Source of the DNA: Acidobacteriota bacterium
GTDB lineage: Bacteria; Acidobacteriota; Vicinamibacteria; Vicinamibacterales; UBA2999
Direction of reading: 5' to 3'
DNA: 64,000 nucleotides
Assembly: GCA_030650395.1 (NCBI GenBank)
Contig: JAUSDY010000028.1
Span: 62,001 to 126,000 of the forward strand
This document shows positions 1 to 8,457 of this stretch, piece by piece (within the stretch, counting starts at the first letter, position 1; each line of letters begins with the position of its first letter). A model generated the notes under the pieces. That model saw nothing but the letters and a program-made list of their open reading frames with translations, did no database searches and was not told the DNA's origin. The position numbers and the translations under genes were made by a program.

Positions 1-2
1 CC

Positions 3-188
3 GCGCAAGCGACGCTCGTCGGTGACGTCTTTGACGACGCAGCGACGGGACAGGGCTTGCTGAATTTCTTCGTCCGCGGATTAAGCTCCGGCGCCATTAC
101 TCTCGATGAGGCTCGCGAAACCGGACTGACGCAGCAGGAGCTTCAAGGACGATCGTTTCTTGCGGTTCTTGAAGCGCGAAAGCACTAA
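3..188 (+). CDS. C-terminal end of an unidentified protein (partial)
   Basis: This open frame enters from the left edge and ends at TAA 186-188, giving about 61 residues that finish ...VLEARKH. No start is in the window and I do not recognise the family. The composition is soluble-looking, with a helix-rich ending (LDEAR, LTQQELQGRSFLAVLEARKH). It stops just before the inverted-repeat element at 190-312, so its 3' flank is made of that element. The reading is supported mainly by codon-like composition and the lack of stops. A different frame is possible but less likely. Confidence 0.55.
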   Translation, partial: AQATLVGDVFDDAATGQGLLNFFVRGLSSGAITLDEARETGLTQQELQGRSFLAVLEARKH

Positions 189-189
189 C

Positions 190-312
190 AACGGTGCGTA
201 CGGTGCGTACAGTTCCTAGGGTGCGTACCGTGCTCTGGTGCCAACCGCACCTGGCACTCTTTGCACGAGTGCACTGTACGCACCCTTGGAACAGTACGCA
301 CTGTACGCACCT
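190..312. repeat. Cargo-less inverted-repeat element, word family GGTGCGTAC
   Basis: The left arm (193-230) and the reverse complement of the right arm (274-311) match over 38 bases with about four mismatches. Each arm contains repeated GTGCGTAC words and a central GTTCCTAGG or GTTCCAAGG. The middle of about 43 bases holds smaller inverted words (GTGCTCTGGTGCC and GGCAC). The same arms occur at 48645-49120, where they enclose a four-helix-bundle gene remnant. The element fills the gap between two gene 3' ends (stop at 188, stop at 316). Confidence 0.8.
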
Positions 313-315
313 TAT

Positions 316-2943
316 TTAGCCGATCGGAATCCAGAAGGAAGTTTTAACGAGGAAGATGTTGGATCCCGGAGCGGTGACCGATCGAAACGCGTCGTCGATG
401 CCGACGCGCGTGCCGAGAATCCTGGAATCCGCGCGATCCTGTTGCCAGACGACGTAGAGCGTGCTGCCGGCGCGCCATTCCCATCGCAACACGACGTTGC
501 TGCGGAACGACCGGGTGTTGAAATCGCGGTTACGCAGCGGGATCGTGACGCCGCCGATCGTCACCAGCTGGCTGCCATCCGGCTGAATCGCGAGGAGCGT
601 GCCCGCGGTCCCGTAGGTGATCCGCTCGCGGCTGCCCGGCTCCAGCAGCTCGCCGTAATCGTAATAGTGGCCTGATGCGGCAAACGGCTCGGCGTAGACA
701 TCCAGGTTGACGTCGGGCTTCAGCGTCAGGCCGAGCCGGAATTCCATCGACGCCGTGCTGCGGTCGATGAAGGCGAAGACGTAGCGGTTGTCGAACGTGA
801 TCGGACGCCCGCCGCTCAGGGTGCTGATGTACTGCTGCGGCTCGGTGACGCGATCGAAAAACGGCGACAGCGACAGCTGCCAGCGCGGCCCCGGCCGCAT
901 CGAGAAGGTGCCGCTCGCCCTCTTCGTAGACGCGCCATCGTCGTTGGTCTGCATGAACACGTTGCCGCTCACGCGCGTCCGCGAGGTCGCCCGGTTGCCG
1001 GCGCTGATCTCGGCGGTCCACCCCGGACCCCTGGCCATCAACGGGCCGCCCCGGGTCAGCGACACGCTGTTGGTCGCCAGGTTTCTCGACAGCCGCACCT
1101 GGGTGGTCCAGAAGTTGATCCACGTCGTGTTGAACGTCGTCCGCACATGGCCGGTCTGCCTCAGACCCCGCAACGTCGTGTCGCTCGACACGTCGAACTG
1201 GACCGAGTAGGTCCGGAAGACCTGCCCGGGCTGCGTTTCGCGGTACCTGAGGTTCCCGGTCGTCATCCAGCCATCCGCGCCGTTCAACAGGGCGAAGTCG
1301 TTGGTTTCGAAATTCTCGGCATCGATCTTGGTATAGAGCCCCCAGAGCCAATGCCGGCCACCGGTCTTGTCGAAATTGACCTGCGTGGACCAACCCGCAA
1401 GCGATCGCAACGTGGGGTCCAGCCGCGAGTAATTGCGGTCGGGGCGTTGAGCATAGTGGGAGCTCGATCGTTGCCAGCGCTCGACCGACTTTTCGGATCC
1501 GTTCAGGAATGAACCGCCGGCTGAGGCGCGAAGCTCGTACTCGCCGCCCTTGAACCGCAGGAGCGTGTTGCCCCCAACGCCAAGCGCATTTCGGGTGTAG
1601 AGGTCGGCCAGCGGGCTTCCCTCTTCCAGGTCGCGGTGCATGACGTTGACGATGACGCCGGCAGTGGAGGCTAACGGGCCGAACTCCTGCAGCACCCGGC
1701 CGACCGCGTGATAGGTGTGCGGCGCCACGCTGATGTCGCGCGTGCCCGCCAGTCCGAGACTGGCGACCTGCGCGGTCTCTTCGTCGGTCACCGCCGTCAG
1801 GAACGCGATCGAGGTCTTCGATTGCAGACGGCCGGTGAGCTTGGCCGCGGCAAGAATGGTCGTCGAATCGGGGTACCCAACGTAGTCGCCGGCGGCAAGG
1901 CCGATCGGGCGCGCGCCGATGCGGCGCGAGTAGTAGAAGTTCGGGTGCCCGATGTTGAAGAGGCTCGCGCCTTCCAGAAAGAACGGCCGCTTCTCGGGAA
2001 AGCGCGTCTCGAACGCCGTCAGGTTGACCTCGGCGGGGTCGGCCTCGACCTGGCCGAAGTCGGGGTTGATCGCCGTCTCGAGCGTCAGGTTCGGCCCAAG
2101 GCCCATCTTGATGTCGGCGCCCACCCGCCCGCGCAGGTTCCTGCCACTGTCAAACGGATTGTTGCGATCGCGCTCGCCGCCGTTGAGCGTCGAGCCGCCC
2201 GCGACGTACGGCAGCGCTTCGATGCGCCGGGGCGGCACGATGTTGGCGATGCCCGACAGATCCCCGAAGCGCGACGACCACGCGCGGACCGTGCGCGGAA
2301 TCATGATCCAGAAGTCTTCTTCGTCGAGGGTCGGACGGAAGCGCGACAGGTTCAGGCCCCACGCCTGATCGGTGCGCGGATTGAATCGCAGCTGTGAGAA
2401 CGGAATCCACAGTTCGGCGGTCCATTGATCCGCCGATACTTGCGTCTCCGCGCGCCACACCGGATCGAAGCCCGAGTCGAAACTGTCTTCGTTGTCGCTC
2501 GAATGATAGCGGTCGATGCGGACGCCGGCGGCGGTCACGCCGAAGACCACCGCGGTGCGGCGATCGAGAAACGTGTCGAACGAGATCAGGATGTGCTCGG
2601 CCTGATCGGTGCTGTCGCGCCGGCCCAGCGGCGCCTGGATGCGGCCATCCTTGCTGGCCATGCGCGCGCCGACATAGAGCGCGTCGTCGTCATACAGCAG
2701 CCGCACCTCCATCGCATCGGTCGGCGCGGCCCCTTCGGTCGGCTCCTTCTGGACGAAGTCGGTAATCGGCGTGGCCTTCTGCCACGCCTCGTCATCCAGA
2801 CCACCATCGACACGGATCGAGCCGTTGGCCACACGAGTAGCGGTTGCGCGCTTGCGATCCGCGGCGCCGTCGACCGGTGATTGCGCTGAGGAAATTGACG
2901 CGAACAGAAGAGTGCAAATGAAGACAACGCCGACGAATCGCAT
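316..2943 (-). CDS. DUF5916 outer-membrane protein with CBM9-like N-terminus
   Basis: 875 residues from ATG 2943. I chose this start over the upstream in-frame ATG at 3012 because it begins a good signal peptide (MRFVGVVFICTLLFASISSAQ). Residues of about 35-235 look like the CBM9-like sugar-binding fold that opens DUF5916 proteins (VDGGLDDEAWQKATPI, RQAR-like GRRDSTDQAEH). The family signature FPEKRPFFLEG lies near residue 313, followed by YYSRRIG. The C-terminal two thirds alternate short beta strands, as expected for an outer-membrane barrel, and end in an aromatic-rich strand. The substrate is unknown. By family it is probably an outer-membrane transporter or carbohydrate-related protein. 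No clear ribosome site precedes the ATG, because the sequence upstream belongs to the inverted repeat at 2953-3113. Two further members lie at 23329 and 62286. Confidence 0.88.
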   Translation of the reverse strand: MRFVGVVFICTLLFASISSAQSPVDGAADRKRATATRVANGSIRVDGGLDDEAWQKATPITDFVQKEPTEGAAPTDAMEVRLLYDDDALYVGARMASKDGRIQAPLGRRDSTDQAEHILISFDTFLDRRTAVVFGVTAAGVRIDRYHSSDNEDSFDSGFDPVWRAETQVSADQWTAELWIPFSQLRFNPRTDQAWGLNLSRFRPTLDEEDFWIMIPRTVRAWSSRFGDLSGIANIVPPRRIEALPYVAGGSTLNGGERDRNNPFDSGRNLRGRVGADIKMGLGPNLTLETAINPDFGQVEADPAEVNLTAFETRFPEKRPFFLEGASLFNIGHPNFYYSRRIGARPIGLAAGDYVGYPDSTTILAAAKLTGRLQSKTSIAFLTAVTDEETAQVASLGLAGTRDISVAPHTYHAVGRVLQEFGPLASTAGVIVNVMHRDLEEGSPLADLYTRNALGVGGNTLLRFKGGEYELRASAGGSFLNGSEKSVERWQRSSSHYAQRPDRNYSRLDPTLRSLAGWSTQVNFDKTGGRHWLWGLYTKIDAENFETNDFALLNGADGWMTTGNLRYRETQPGQVFRTYSVQFDVSSDTTLRGLRQTGHVRTTFNTTWINFWTTQVRLSRNLATNSVSLTRGGPLMARGPGWTAEISAGNRATSRTRVSGNVFMQTNDDGASTKRASGTFSMRPGPRWQLSLSPFFDRVTEPQQYISTLSGGRPITFDNRYVFAFIDRSTASMEFRLGLTLKPDVNLDVYAEPFAASGHYYDYGELLEPGSRERITYGTAGTLLAIQPDGSQLVTIGGVTIPLRNRDFNTRSFRSNVVLRWEWRAGSTLYVVWQQDRADSRILGTRVGIDDAFRSVTAPGSNIFLVKTSFWIPIG

Positions 2944-2952
2944 GGGACGGGA

Positions 2953-3113
2953 GTTGAAAGTTGGAAGTTGGAAGTTGGTAGTTTCAGTGAACAGTTCAGT
3001 GCTCAGTTTCAAGTTTGAAGTGTGCGACGCTCGCGCTCATCCTTTCTAGGAACTGCCAACTTACCACTGAACTCAAAACTGAAACTACCAACTTCCAACT
3101 TTCAACTTTCAAC
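2953..3113. repeat. Long inverted-repeat element, word GTTGGAAGTTG
   Basis: The left arm (2953 to about 3015) is tandem GAAAGTTG/GAAGTTG words followed by GGTAGTTTCAGTG and CAGTTCAGTG. The right arm (about 3053-3113) is its imperfect reverse complement. Together they could form a hairpin of about 60 base pairs around a loop of roughly 40 bases. The left arm abuts the DUF5916 start codon and the right arm supplies the last codons and stop of actD. Confidence 0.8.
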
Positions 3114-3605
3114 TGATTTCACCCGTCCGCCATTGATGGCGAGCGCGGGTTCGAGGCGAGCGGGGTCTGACGGGTTCTCCACGCCAACGAGGATGTAACC
3201 GTCCGAGACCTCCGGGTCGTAGAGCTTTCCTGCGCGGCTGCCGGGCAGCTTCGCGGACACGAGCAGCGTGATCACGCTGGCGACGATGGCGCCGAGCATG
3301 GTCAGCTCGAAGATCACGATCAGGTTGGGCCACCACGACACGATCGGCATGCCGCTGGTCTTGAGCGGCCATGCCATCTGCGTGACGCTCGTCAGCAGGT
3401 AGCCGGTCGTCATCCCGACCAGCCCGCCGACGACGGCCATCCATGGCATCACGGTCTTCGCGTCGCGGTGCCCGAACTCGAAGTGCTCGAACGGCTCCGA
3501 CGAGATCACCGTGATGTCGGCATCGGCCACGCCCGCGGCTCGCAGGTTGTCAACCGCCTGTTGCGCCAGCTCGGGCTCCGCGTATAACCCGTAGACGGCC
3601 TTCAC
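3102..3605 (-). CDS. actD: Alternative complex III subunit ActD
   Basis: 167 residues, usual length for ActD (DUF3341). ActD is a small membrane subunit of the quinol:cytochrome c/HiPIP oxidoreductase that replaces the bc1 complex. The N-terminal soluble part (VYGLYAEPELAQQAVDNL) is an ACT-like fold. Two transmembrane helices follow near residues 52-72 and 95-115, then a short C-terminal soluble part (SDGYILVGVEN). The ATG overlaps the stop of actC (3602-3605), so the two are translationally coupled. The final residues (about SVES) and the TGA are encoded by the repeat arm at 3053-3113. The insertion has therefore trimmed or replaced the original C-terminus. Confidence 0.93.
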   Translation of the reverse strand: MKAVYGLYAEPELAQQAVDNLRAAGVADADITVISSEPFEHFEFGHRDAKTVMPWMAVVGGLVGMTTGYLLTSVTQMAWPLKTSGMPIVSWWPNLIVIFELTMLGAIVASVITLLVSAKLPGSRAGKLYDPEVSDGYILVGVENPSDPARLEPALAINGGRVKSVES

Positions 3606-4930
3606 GAATGATCCCCCGTCGCACTGGGTGTCGCCGGACGGTCACCAGCCCTCATCTCCCAGATCGAGATGATCGGCACGAACTTCGAGAACAAGGCGTA
3701 GAGCAGGATCATCGCCGCGAACGTCGCGGCCATGATCGTCAGCTCGACTGGCCGTGGCTCGTAGGTGCCCCACGAGTACGGCAACTGCTTATGCGCGAGC
3801 GACGGCACGATGATCAGGAAGCGCTCCAGCCACATGCCAACCAGGACGCCAAGCGACGCAATCACGCATCCTGTAATAGTGCGCAGCCGCCTGATCCCGA
3901 GGATCGGCAACGGAATGACAAAATTGCAGACCACCATCGTCCAGTAGAACACTGCGTACTCGCCGCGCTGGGTAGCCCAAAACACTGCCATCTCTGACGG
4001 TTCGTTGCCATACCAGACGGTGAGGCGCTCGGCGAACACGAAGTACGCCCACAGCAGGCTCATCAACAACAACAGCTTGCCGAGATTTTCGAAATGAATC
4101 GGCTGCAGGTAGGCCTCGAGGCGCAGGGTCTTGCGCAGCACCGCCATCGCGATGATCAGCGCCGCGATGCCGCTGAAGATCGCGCCGGCGACGAAGTACG
4201 GCCCGAAAATCGTGGAGTGCCACATCGGCACGGTTGCCATCGAGAAATCGAACGACACGATGGTGTGCACCGACACCGCGACGGGGATGATGGCGACCGC
4301 CATGATCTGCATCGCCGATTCGAGCCGGTTCCACTGCGTGGTCGTGCCGCGCCACCCGAACGCCAGAAACCCATAGACGCGGCGCCGCCAGCCCGTCGAT
4401 CGATCGCGCACCAGCGCCAGGTCCGGAATCATCGGCAGGAACAGGAACAGCACGCTGCCGGTGAGGTAGGTGTTGATCGCAAAGAAGTCCCACGCCAGCG
4501 GCGAGCGGAAGTTCGGCCAGATCTCCCGCGAGCTCGGGTACGGAAAGAGCCAGAAGGCCAGCCACGGCCGTCCGAGATGAATGATCGGAAACATCGCGCC
4601 GATCATCAACGCAAACACGGTGATGACCTCGGCGCAGCGAGTGACCGGCCGGCGCCATTGCGCGTCGACCAGCCGCAGGATCGCCGAGATCAGCGTGCCG
4701 GCATGGCTGATGCCAATCCAGAACACGAAGTTGACCAGGTAGAAGCCCCAGAACACCGGCCACCGGATGCCGGCGACGCCGATCCCGTTCCAGACCTGGA
4801 AGGCCCACGCCGCGGCGCCGCACGCCACCACTGTGCCCGCGGTGAGGACGATGGCATAGAACCACACCGAGGTGTGGAACAACGGCCGCACCAGGTCGTC
4901 GGCGAGCGGCTTAGTGAGCGTCCGGTTCAT
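3602..4930 (-). CDS. actC: Alternative complex III subunit ActC (NrfD/PsrC-like quinol-binding)
   Basis: 442 residues with about ten predicted hydrophobic helices, matching the NrfD/PsrC polytopic fold of ActC. In the complex this subunit binds menaquinol near the periplasmic face, contacts the FeS subunit, and contains a putative proton path. Helices are evident at about residues 24-44, 58-88, 100-120 and onward, e.g. VFALMIGAMFPIIHLGRPW. The conserved segment NFVFWIGISHAGTLISAILRL is typical. The ATG at 4930 overlaps the FeS gene stop (TAA 4911-4913) by 20 bases, and the end overlaps actD. Only one NrfD-like subunit is present here, although many act operons also carry a second (ActF). Confidence 0.94.
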   Translation of the reverse strand: MNRTLTKPLADDLVRPLFHTSVWFYAIVLTAGTVVACGAAAWAFQVWNGIGVAGIRWPVFWGFYLVNFVFWIGISHAGTLISAILRLVDAQWRRPVTRCAEVITVFALMIGAMFPIIHLGRPWLAFWLFPYPSSREIWPNFRSPLAWDFFAINTYLTGSVLFLFLPMIPDLALVRDRSTGWRRRVYGFLAFGWRGTTTQWNRLESAMQIMAVAIIPVAVSVHTIVSFDFSMATVPMWHSTIFGPYFVAGAIFSGIAALIIAMAVLRKTLRLEAYLQPIHFENLGKLLLLMSLLWAYFVFAERLTVWYGNEPSEMAVFWATQRGEYAVFYWTMVVCNFVIPLPILGIRRLRTITGCVIASLGVLVGMWLERFLIIVPSLAHKQLPYSWGTYEPRPVELTIMAATFAAMILLYALFSKFVPIISIWEMRAGDRPATPSATGDHS

Positions 4931-5618
4931 ACCAGGCTTGCTTCTGCAGGTAGGTCACCTTCGGCTCCGCGCCGAGGTCTTCGAGGAGCTTGGTGCCGCG
5001 CGGCGAATGCGACAGCCGGGCGACGCGGCTTTCGGGGTCGTTCAAGTCACCGAAGACCAGCGCCGTGGTCGGGCACGCCTGCGCGCACGCCGGCTGCAGC
5101 TCACCGTCTTTGAGGTCGCGGTTCTCCGACTTGATCAGGACCTTGGCCGCCTTGATCCGCTGCACGCAGAAGGTGCACTTCTCCATCACGCCGACTGAGC
5201 GGATCGAGACGTCGGGATTGAGCTGCAGGTTGAGCGGCTTCTCCCATTCGGGGTTGAAGAAGTTGAAGAAGCGCACGTTATACATGCAGGCGTTGCCGCA
5301 GTAGCGCGTGCCGATGCAGCGGTTGTAAACCTGGGCGTTGAGGCCGTCCTCGCTCTGGTGCGACGCATAGGTCGGGCACACCGCTTCGCACGGCGCCGCG
5401 TCGCAGTGCTGGCAGAGCACCGGGCGGAACTTGACGCGCACGTCCGGAAAGTCGCCCTCGTAGTAGCGCTCGACGCGGATCCAATGCATGGCGCGCCCGC
5501 GGGCGGCCTGGCCGGCGCCCACGGTCGGGATGTTGTTTTCGGCATGGCACGCGGTGACGCAGGCTTCACAACCCGTGCAGCGATCCAGATCGACGGCCAT
5601 GCCCCATCGGTATGCCAT
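4911..5618 (-). CDS. actB: Alternative complex III iron-sulfur subunit (ActB FeS half)
   Basis: 235 residues from ATG 5618, whose A is shared with the TAA stop of the upstream gene (TAATG). It carries four cysteine groups of the ferredoxin type: CTGCEACVTAC (C14, 17, 20, 24), CQHCDAAPCEAVC, CIGTRYCGNAC and CTFCVQR with CAQAC. These fit the electron wire of ActB (three 4Fe-4S plus one 3Fe-4S in characterised complexes). In well-studied ActB proteins the molybdopterin-like and FeS halves are one polypeptide. Here they are two coupled genes, so this protein has no signal peptide of its own and probably depends on the Tat signal of its partner. A longer upstream frame exists but lacks family similarity. 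Confidence 0.93.
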   Translation of the reverse strand: MAYRWGMAVDLDRCTGCEACVTACHAENNIPTVGAGQAARGRAMHWIRVERYYEGDFPDVRVKFRPVLCQHCDAAPCEAVCPTYASHQSEDGLNAQVYNRCIGTRYCGNACMYNVRFFNFFNPEWEKPLNLQLNPDVSIRSVGVMEKCTFCVQRIKAAKVLIKSENRDLKDGELQPACAQACPTTALVFGDLNDPESRVARLSHSPRGTKLLEDLGAEPKVTYLQKQAWYEPDAH

Positions 5619-7855
5619 TAGTCGCCCCGCCCGTGCGTTTCTTCGGGACGCTCGCGCGTGGCGCCCGCAAACAGAATCAGACTGGCGTCGGGCCCGCCGA
5701 CGCGCGCGATCTTGACGCGCGTGGCCGACCACGCCAGTTGCCGCGTCGCCGCTTCGACGGACGGCGCGAGGATCGCGATGGGATTCACCCCACGGCCGCT
5801 GGCATAACGGGTGAACATCGTGTGCCCCTGGCCCACCGGCATGGCGACCGCGTCGGGCGCGATGCCTGGCGACGGCACGGCCGGCGCGCGGACGCTGCCG
5901 TGCGCCGACGTGATCTCGATTAGATCGCCGAGGTGAATGCCGGCCTTTTCGGCCGCTTGCGCATTTATCTCCACCCAGCTGCACCACATGCCCGAGGTCA
6001 TGGGATCCGGCAGCTCCTGCAGCCACGGCAGGTGCGCGAGCGAGCCGTCGAGGAACGACTGCGATGGGTAGGGCATGAAGTGATACGGATACTGCGCGGC
6101 ATCGCCGTCGAATTGCGGGTCGGTGTAACGCACCGACAAACCTTCCGCCTTCGCGCGAGGCGCTTCGGCGAACAAGAAAGGTTTGTCGCCACCTGTGGTG
6201 CGTCCGTCGCCACTCGCGGTGTGTGGGGACACACCTTTAGGCGTGCGTGGGGACACACCTTTAGGTGTGTCCGCCCCCAGCAACTCCTCGAACGTGTTGG
6301 GCAACGCCGGCGAAATCGGTTTGGCCAATCGCCGCGAGACGTCGAGCAGTACGTCGGGCGTCGAGCGCGTGTCGTAGAGCGGCCGCATCGCTGGCCCGGC
6401 AGACACGGGCACGGCTGTCATCGAGCCTGATTCCGGCGCGGCATGGACCCACGACTCGAGGAACGAATGATCCGGCAGAATCAGGTCCGCGAGCGCGCTG
6501 GTTTCATCAATAAACGATCCAAAGCTCGCGATGAACGGCACGCGCAGCAACGCGTCCTTCACCTGCCACGACGCCGGCGAGGCAAACACCGGATTGACGT
6601 CGTCGACCAGCAACACCTTCGGAACGGTATTGGCGGCGAGAATTTCCTGGAGCGGACGCGTGACCACGGCCGCTGATGGTTGCGGCGCGAATGCGACGCC
6701 GCCGGGTTGCCCAACGCTGCCAACCAGCGCGTTCAAGGCATTCACCGCCAGCGCGTTGAATAGACCGTTGGTGTGTGCAAGCGGCGCGCCCGCGACGAGC
6801 GCCACGGCCGGCAGGTGCGAGGCGAACTCTTTCGCGAGCCGTTCGACCTTCGCGGCCTTCACACCCGTGCGCTGCTCGACCTTGTCCGGCGTGTAATCGG
6901 CGAGGCCGGCAGACCAACCCTCGATGACCGCGCCGGCTCTGCCTGCTGCGGAACCCTGGCGGATGCCGGCCACCATGATCACGTGCGCCAACCCGAGCGC
7001 CAGCACGCCTTCGGTGCCCGGCTTGATCGCGACAAACTCGTCGGCGTTCGCTCCGGTTTGCGACAACCGCGGCTCGACGTGCACGAACTTCCCCCGCAGA
7101 CCGCCCTGCCCCTGCCGCATCCGACCGTACGCGACGCTCTGCGCCACCGCGGAATTCCACGTGCCGAGAAAGTCCGCGCCGAAGTTGATCAGATAGCGCG
7201 TGTGCTCGAGGTCCAGCGTCGGCAGCTGATGCGAGCCGAAGCTCATCGCGTTCGCACGACGCAGCACATCGTCGGAAAACAATTCGTAGGCCACCGGAGG
7301 CTTGGCGCCGAAGCGCGCGAGCAGCTGCGCAACCAGATCGAGCCGGCGTCCGCGACGCGGGCGCGTCAGGAACGCGAGCGCGCCTTGATCGCCCGCCGCG
7401 GCCAGCGCATCGAGCGTGCCGACCAGCTCGGCGATCGCTTCATCCCACGAGATCGGCTTGAACTGACCGCTACCCCGCTCGCCCACGCGCCGCTGTGGGC
7501 TTCCCAATCGATCGGGGTGATAAGTGACCTGCACGGCCGCCTGGCCGCGCGCGCATAACTTTCCCTGGCTGATGGGATCGGCGGGATTGCCCTCGAGTTT
7601 CTTCACCAGGCCCATGCGAATCACGCCGGGCTGGCCGTTGCGGAACACTTCGGCCTCGCCTTCCATCACCCGCGCCAGCACGCCGCATCCGGCCTGGCAC
7701 AACGGGCAGATGCTCGGCTTCCACACCGCCACGCCCGGCACGATGTCCTCTTCGGGAATGAAGCGGATCACCTGGTTCTCGGGATTGCCGCACGCCGTCA
7801 ACGCGGCGGTCGTCCCGGTGATGGCGGTCAGCTTGATGAAGTGGCGGCGATCCAT
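5618..7855 (-). CDS. actB: Alternative complex III molybdopterin-like subunit (ActB large half)
   Basis: 745 residues from ATG 7855, chosen because it starts a twin-arginine-type signal (MDRRHFIKLTAITGTTAAL) ending in a lipobox-like LTAC. The body matches the molybdopterin oxidoreductase fold of ActB, which has lost molybdenum in characterised complexes. It retains the cysteine pattern CPLCQAGC and GKLCARGQ. The end has an aspartate-decarboxylase-like barrel region (GIHLGDLIEITSAHG). Residues of about 527-574 are a low-complexity stretch made of repeat DNA (TPKGVSP occurs twice, then KPFLFAEA), absent from the fold and inserted in frame. It lies 8 bases after actA and is coupled to the FeS gene by TAATG. 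Confidence 0.92.
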   Translation of the reverse strand: MDRRHFIKLTAITGTTAALTACGNPENQVIRFIPEEDIVPGVAVWKPSICPLCQAGCGVLARVMEGEAEVFRNGQPGVIRMGLVKKLEGNPADPISQGKLCARGQAAVQVTYHPDRLGSPQRRVGERGSGQFKPISWDEAIAELVGTLDALAAAGDQGALAFLTRPRRGRRLDLVAQLLARFGAKPPVAYELFSDDVLRRANAMSFGSHQLPTLDLEHTRYLINFGADFLGTWNSAVAQSVAYGRMRQGQGGLRGKFVHVEPRLSQTGANADEFVAIKPGTEGVLALGLAHVIMVAGIRQGSAAGRAGAVIEGWSAGLADYTPDKVEQRTGVKAAKVERLAKEFASHLPAVALVAGAPLAHTNGLFNALAVNALNALVGSVGQPGGVAFAPQPSAAVVTRPLQEILAANTVPKVLLVDDVNPVFASPASWQVKDALLRVPFIASFGSFIDETSALADLILPDHSFLESWVHAAPESGSMTAVPVSAGPAMRPLYDTRSTPDVLLDVSRRLAKPISPALPNTFEELLGADTPKGVSPRTPKGVSPHTASGDGRTTGGDKPFLFAEAPRAKAEGLSVRYTDPQFDGDAAQYPYHFMPYPSQSFLDGSLAHLPWLQELPDPMTSGMWCSWVEINAQAAEKAGIHLGDLIEITSAHGSVRAPAVPSPGIAPDAVAMPVGQGHTMFTRYASGRGVNPIAILAPSVEAATRQLAWSATRVKIARVGGPDASLILFAGATRERPEETHGRGD
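6134..6275. repeat. In-frame palindromic insertions inside actB
   Basis: Two copies of a GGGGACACACCTTTAGG-type palindrome (about 6226-6245 and 6249-6272) lie beside a larger inverted pair (GACAAACC at 6135-6142 against GGTTTGTC at 6180-6187). On the coding strand they read as TPKGVSPRTPKGVSP and GDKPFLF and keep the frame open. The same words occur in rdgB (13927), in an intergenic gap (22598) and in ilvA (30875). Confidence 0.75.
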
Positions 7856-7863
7856 GGGCTTGA

Positions 7864-8457
7864 TCAGTAATGACAGGTCAGGCAGTCGTTGGACGCCTGC
7901 TTCGACTTGTGGCAGCTGACGCAGAACGACATGTTCATGTTGACCGCGCGCTGGGCCACGGTCTGCTCCGCGAGATTGCCGTGACAGGTCGAACATTCCA
8001 CCTTGGCGCGGATGTGCGGCGCGTGATCGAAGCGCACGTGCGCCTCGGGCACCCATCCGTAGACGCGCTGCCAATCGAGCTCGCGGCCTTTTTCCTGCAT
8101 CTCAGTCAGCGTCTTAATCAACGGCCGATCTGTCGCGATCTGCGAGTGGCAGATCATGCAGGTGTTGATGCTGGGAATGCCCGCGACGGGGCCCTTCTCG
8201 ACACCGGTGTGACAGTCGGTGCAGAGCACGCCTTTCGACAAATGAATCTGGTGAGAGAAATCAAACGGCTGGCGCGCATCGGGCCGGATGCCGAAAAACC
8301 CGCGCACCGCGTCGCCGGCCGACGCGTGCGCAGGCGTGACGACAGGCGAGGTGCCCCAGCGCGACGGAGGCGCGCCGGCCCACGTGCCCGACGGCTGGCC
8401 GGGGCTGGCGAACGTGCACGCCGCCGTCACCACGAAGAGAAGCCCCGCGAAAGGCAA
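7864..8457 (-). CDS. actA: Alternative complex III pentaheme cytochrome c (ActA)
   Basis: 197 residues with five CxxCH heme sites: CTDCH, CMICH, CSTCH, CVSCH and the terminal CLTCHY. Five hemes is the number expected for ActA, which receives electrons from the FeS subunit. The N-terminus is hydrophobic (GLLFVVTAACTF) with a lipobox-like TAAC, so it may be a lipoprotein. The best start is TTG at 8457. That codon and the preceding bases (CTTTTGCCTTT) belong to the inverted repeat at 8450-8520, so the repeat has taken over the translation start. The gene ends 8 bases before the large subunit. A start further upstream in the repeat cannot be excluded. Confidence 0.92.
   Translation of the reverse strand: MPFAGLLFVVTAACTFASPGQPSGTWAGAPPSRWGTSPVVTPAHASAGDAVRGFFGIRPDARQPFDFSHQIHLSKGVLCTDCHTGVEKGPVAGIPSINTCMICHSQIATDRPLIKTLTEMQEKGRELDWQRVYGWVPEAHVRFDHAPHIRAKVECSTCHGNLAEQTVAQRAVNMNMSFCVSCHKSKQASNDCLTCHY

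Noticed and set aside
238-675. Plus-strand open frame of 145 codons opposite the DUF5916 gene
   Set aside because: Arg/Ala/Asp-rich antisense shadow of a high-GC gene, with no recognisable domain and a start inside the repeat.
4094-5113. Long plus-strand frame (339 codons) opposite actC
   Set aside because: Low-complexity His/Arg/Gln composition typical of the antisense of a membrane-protein gene; actC and the FeS gene are unambiguous.
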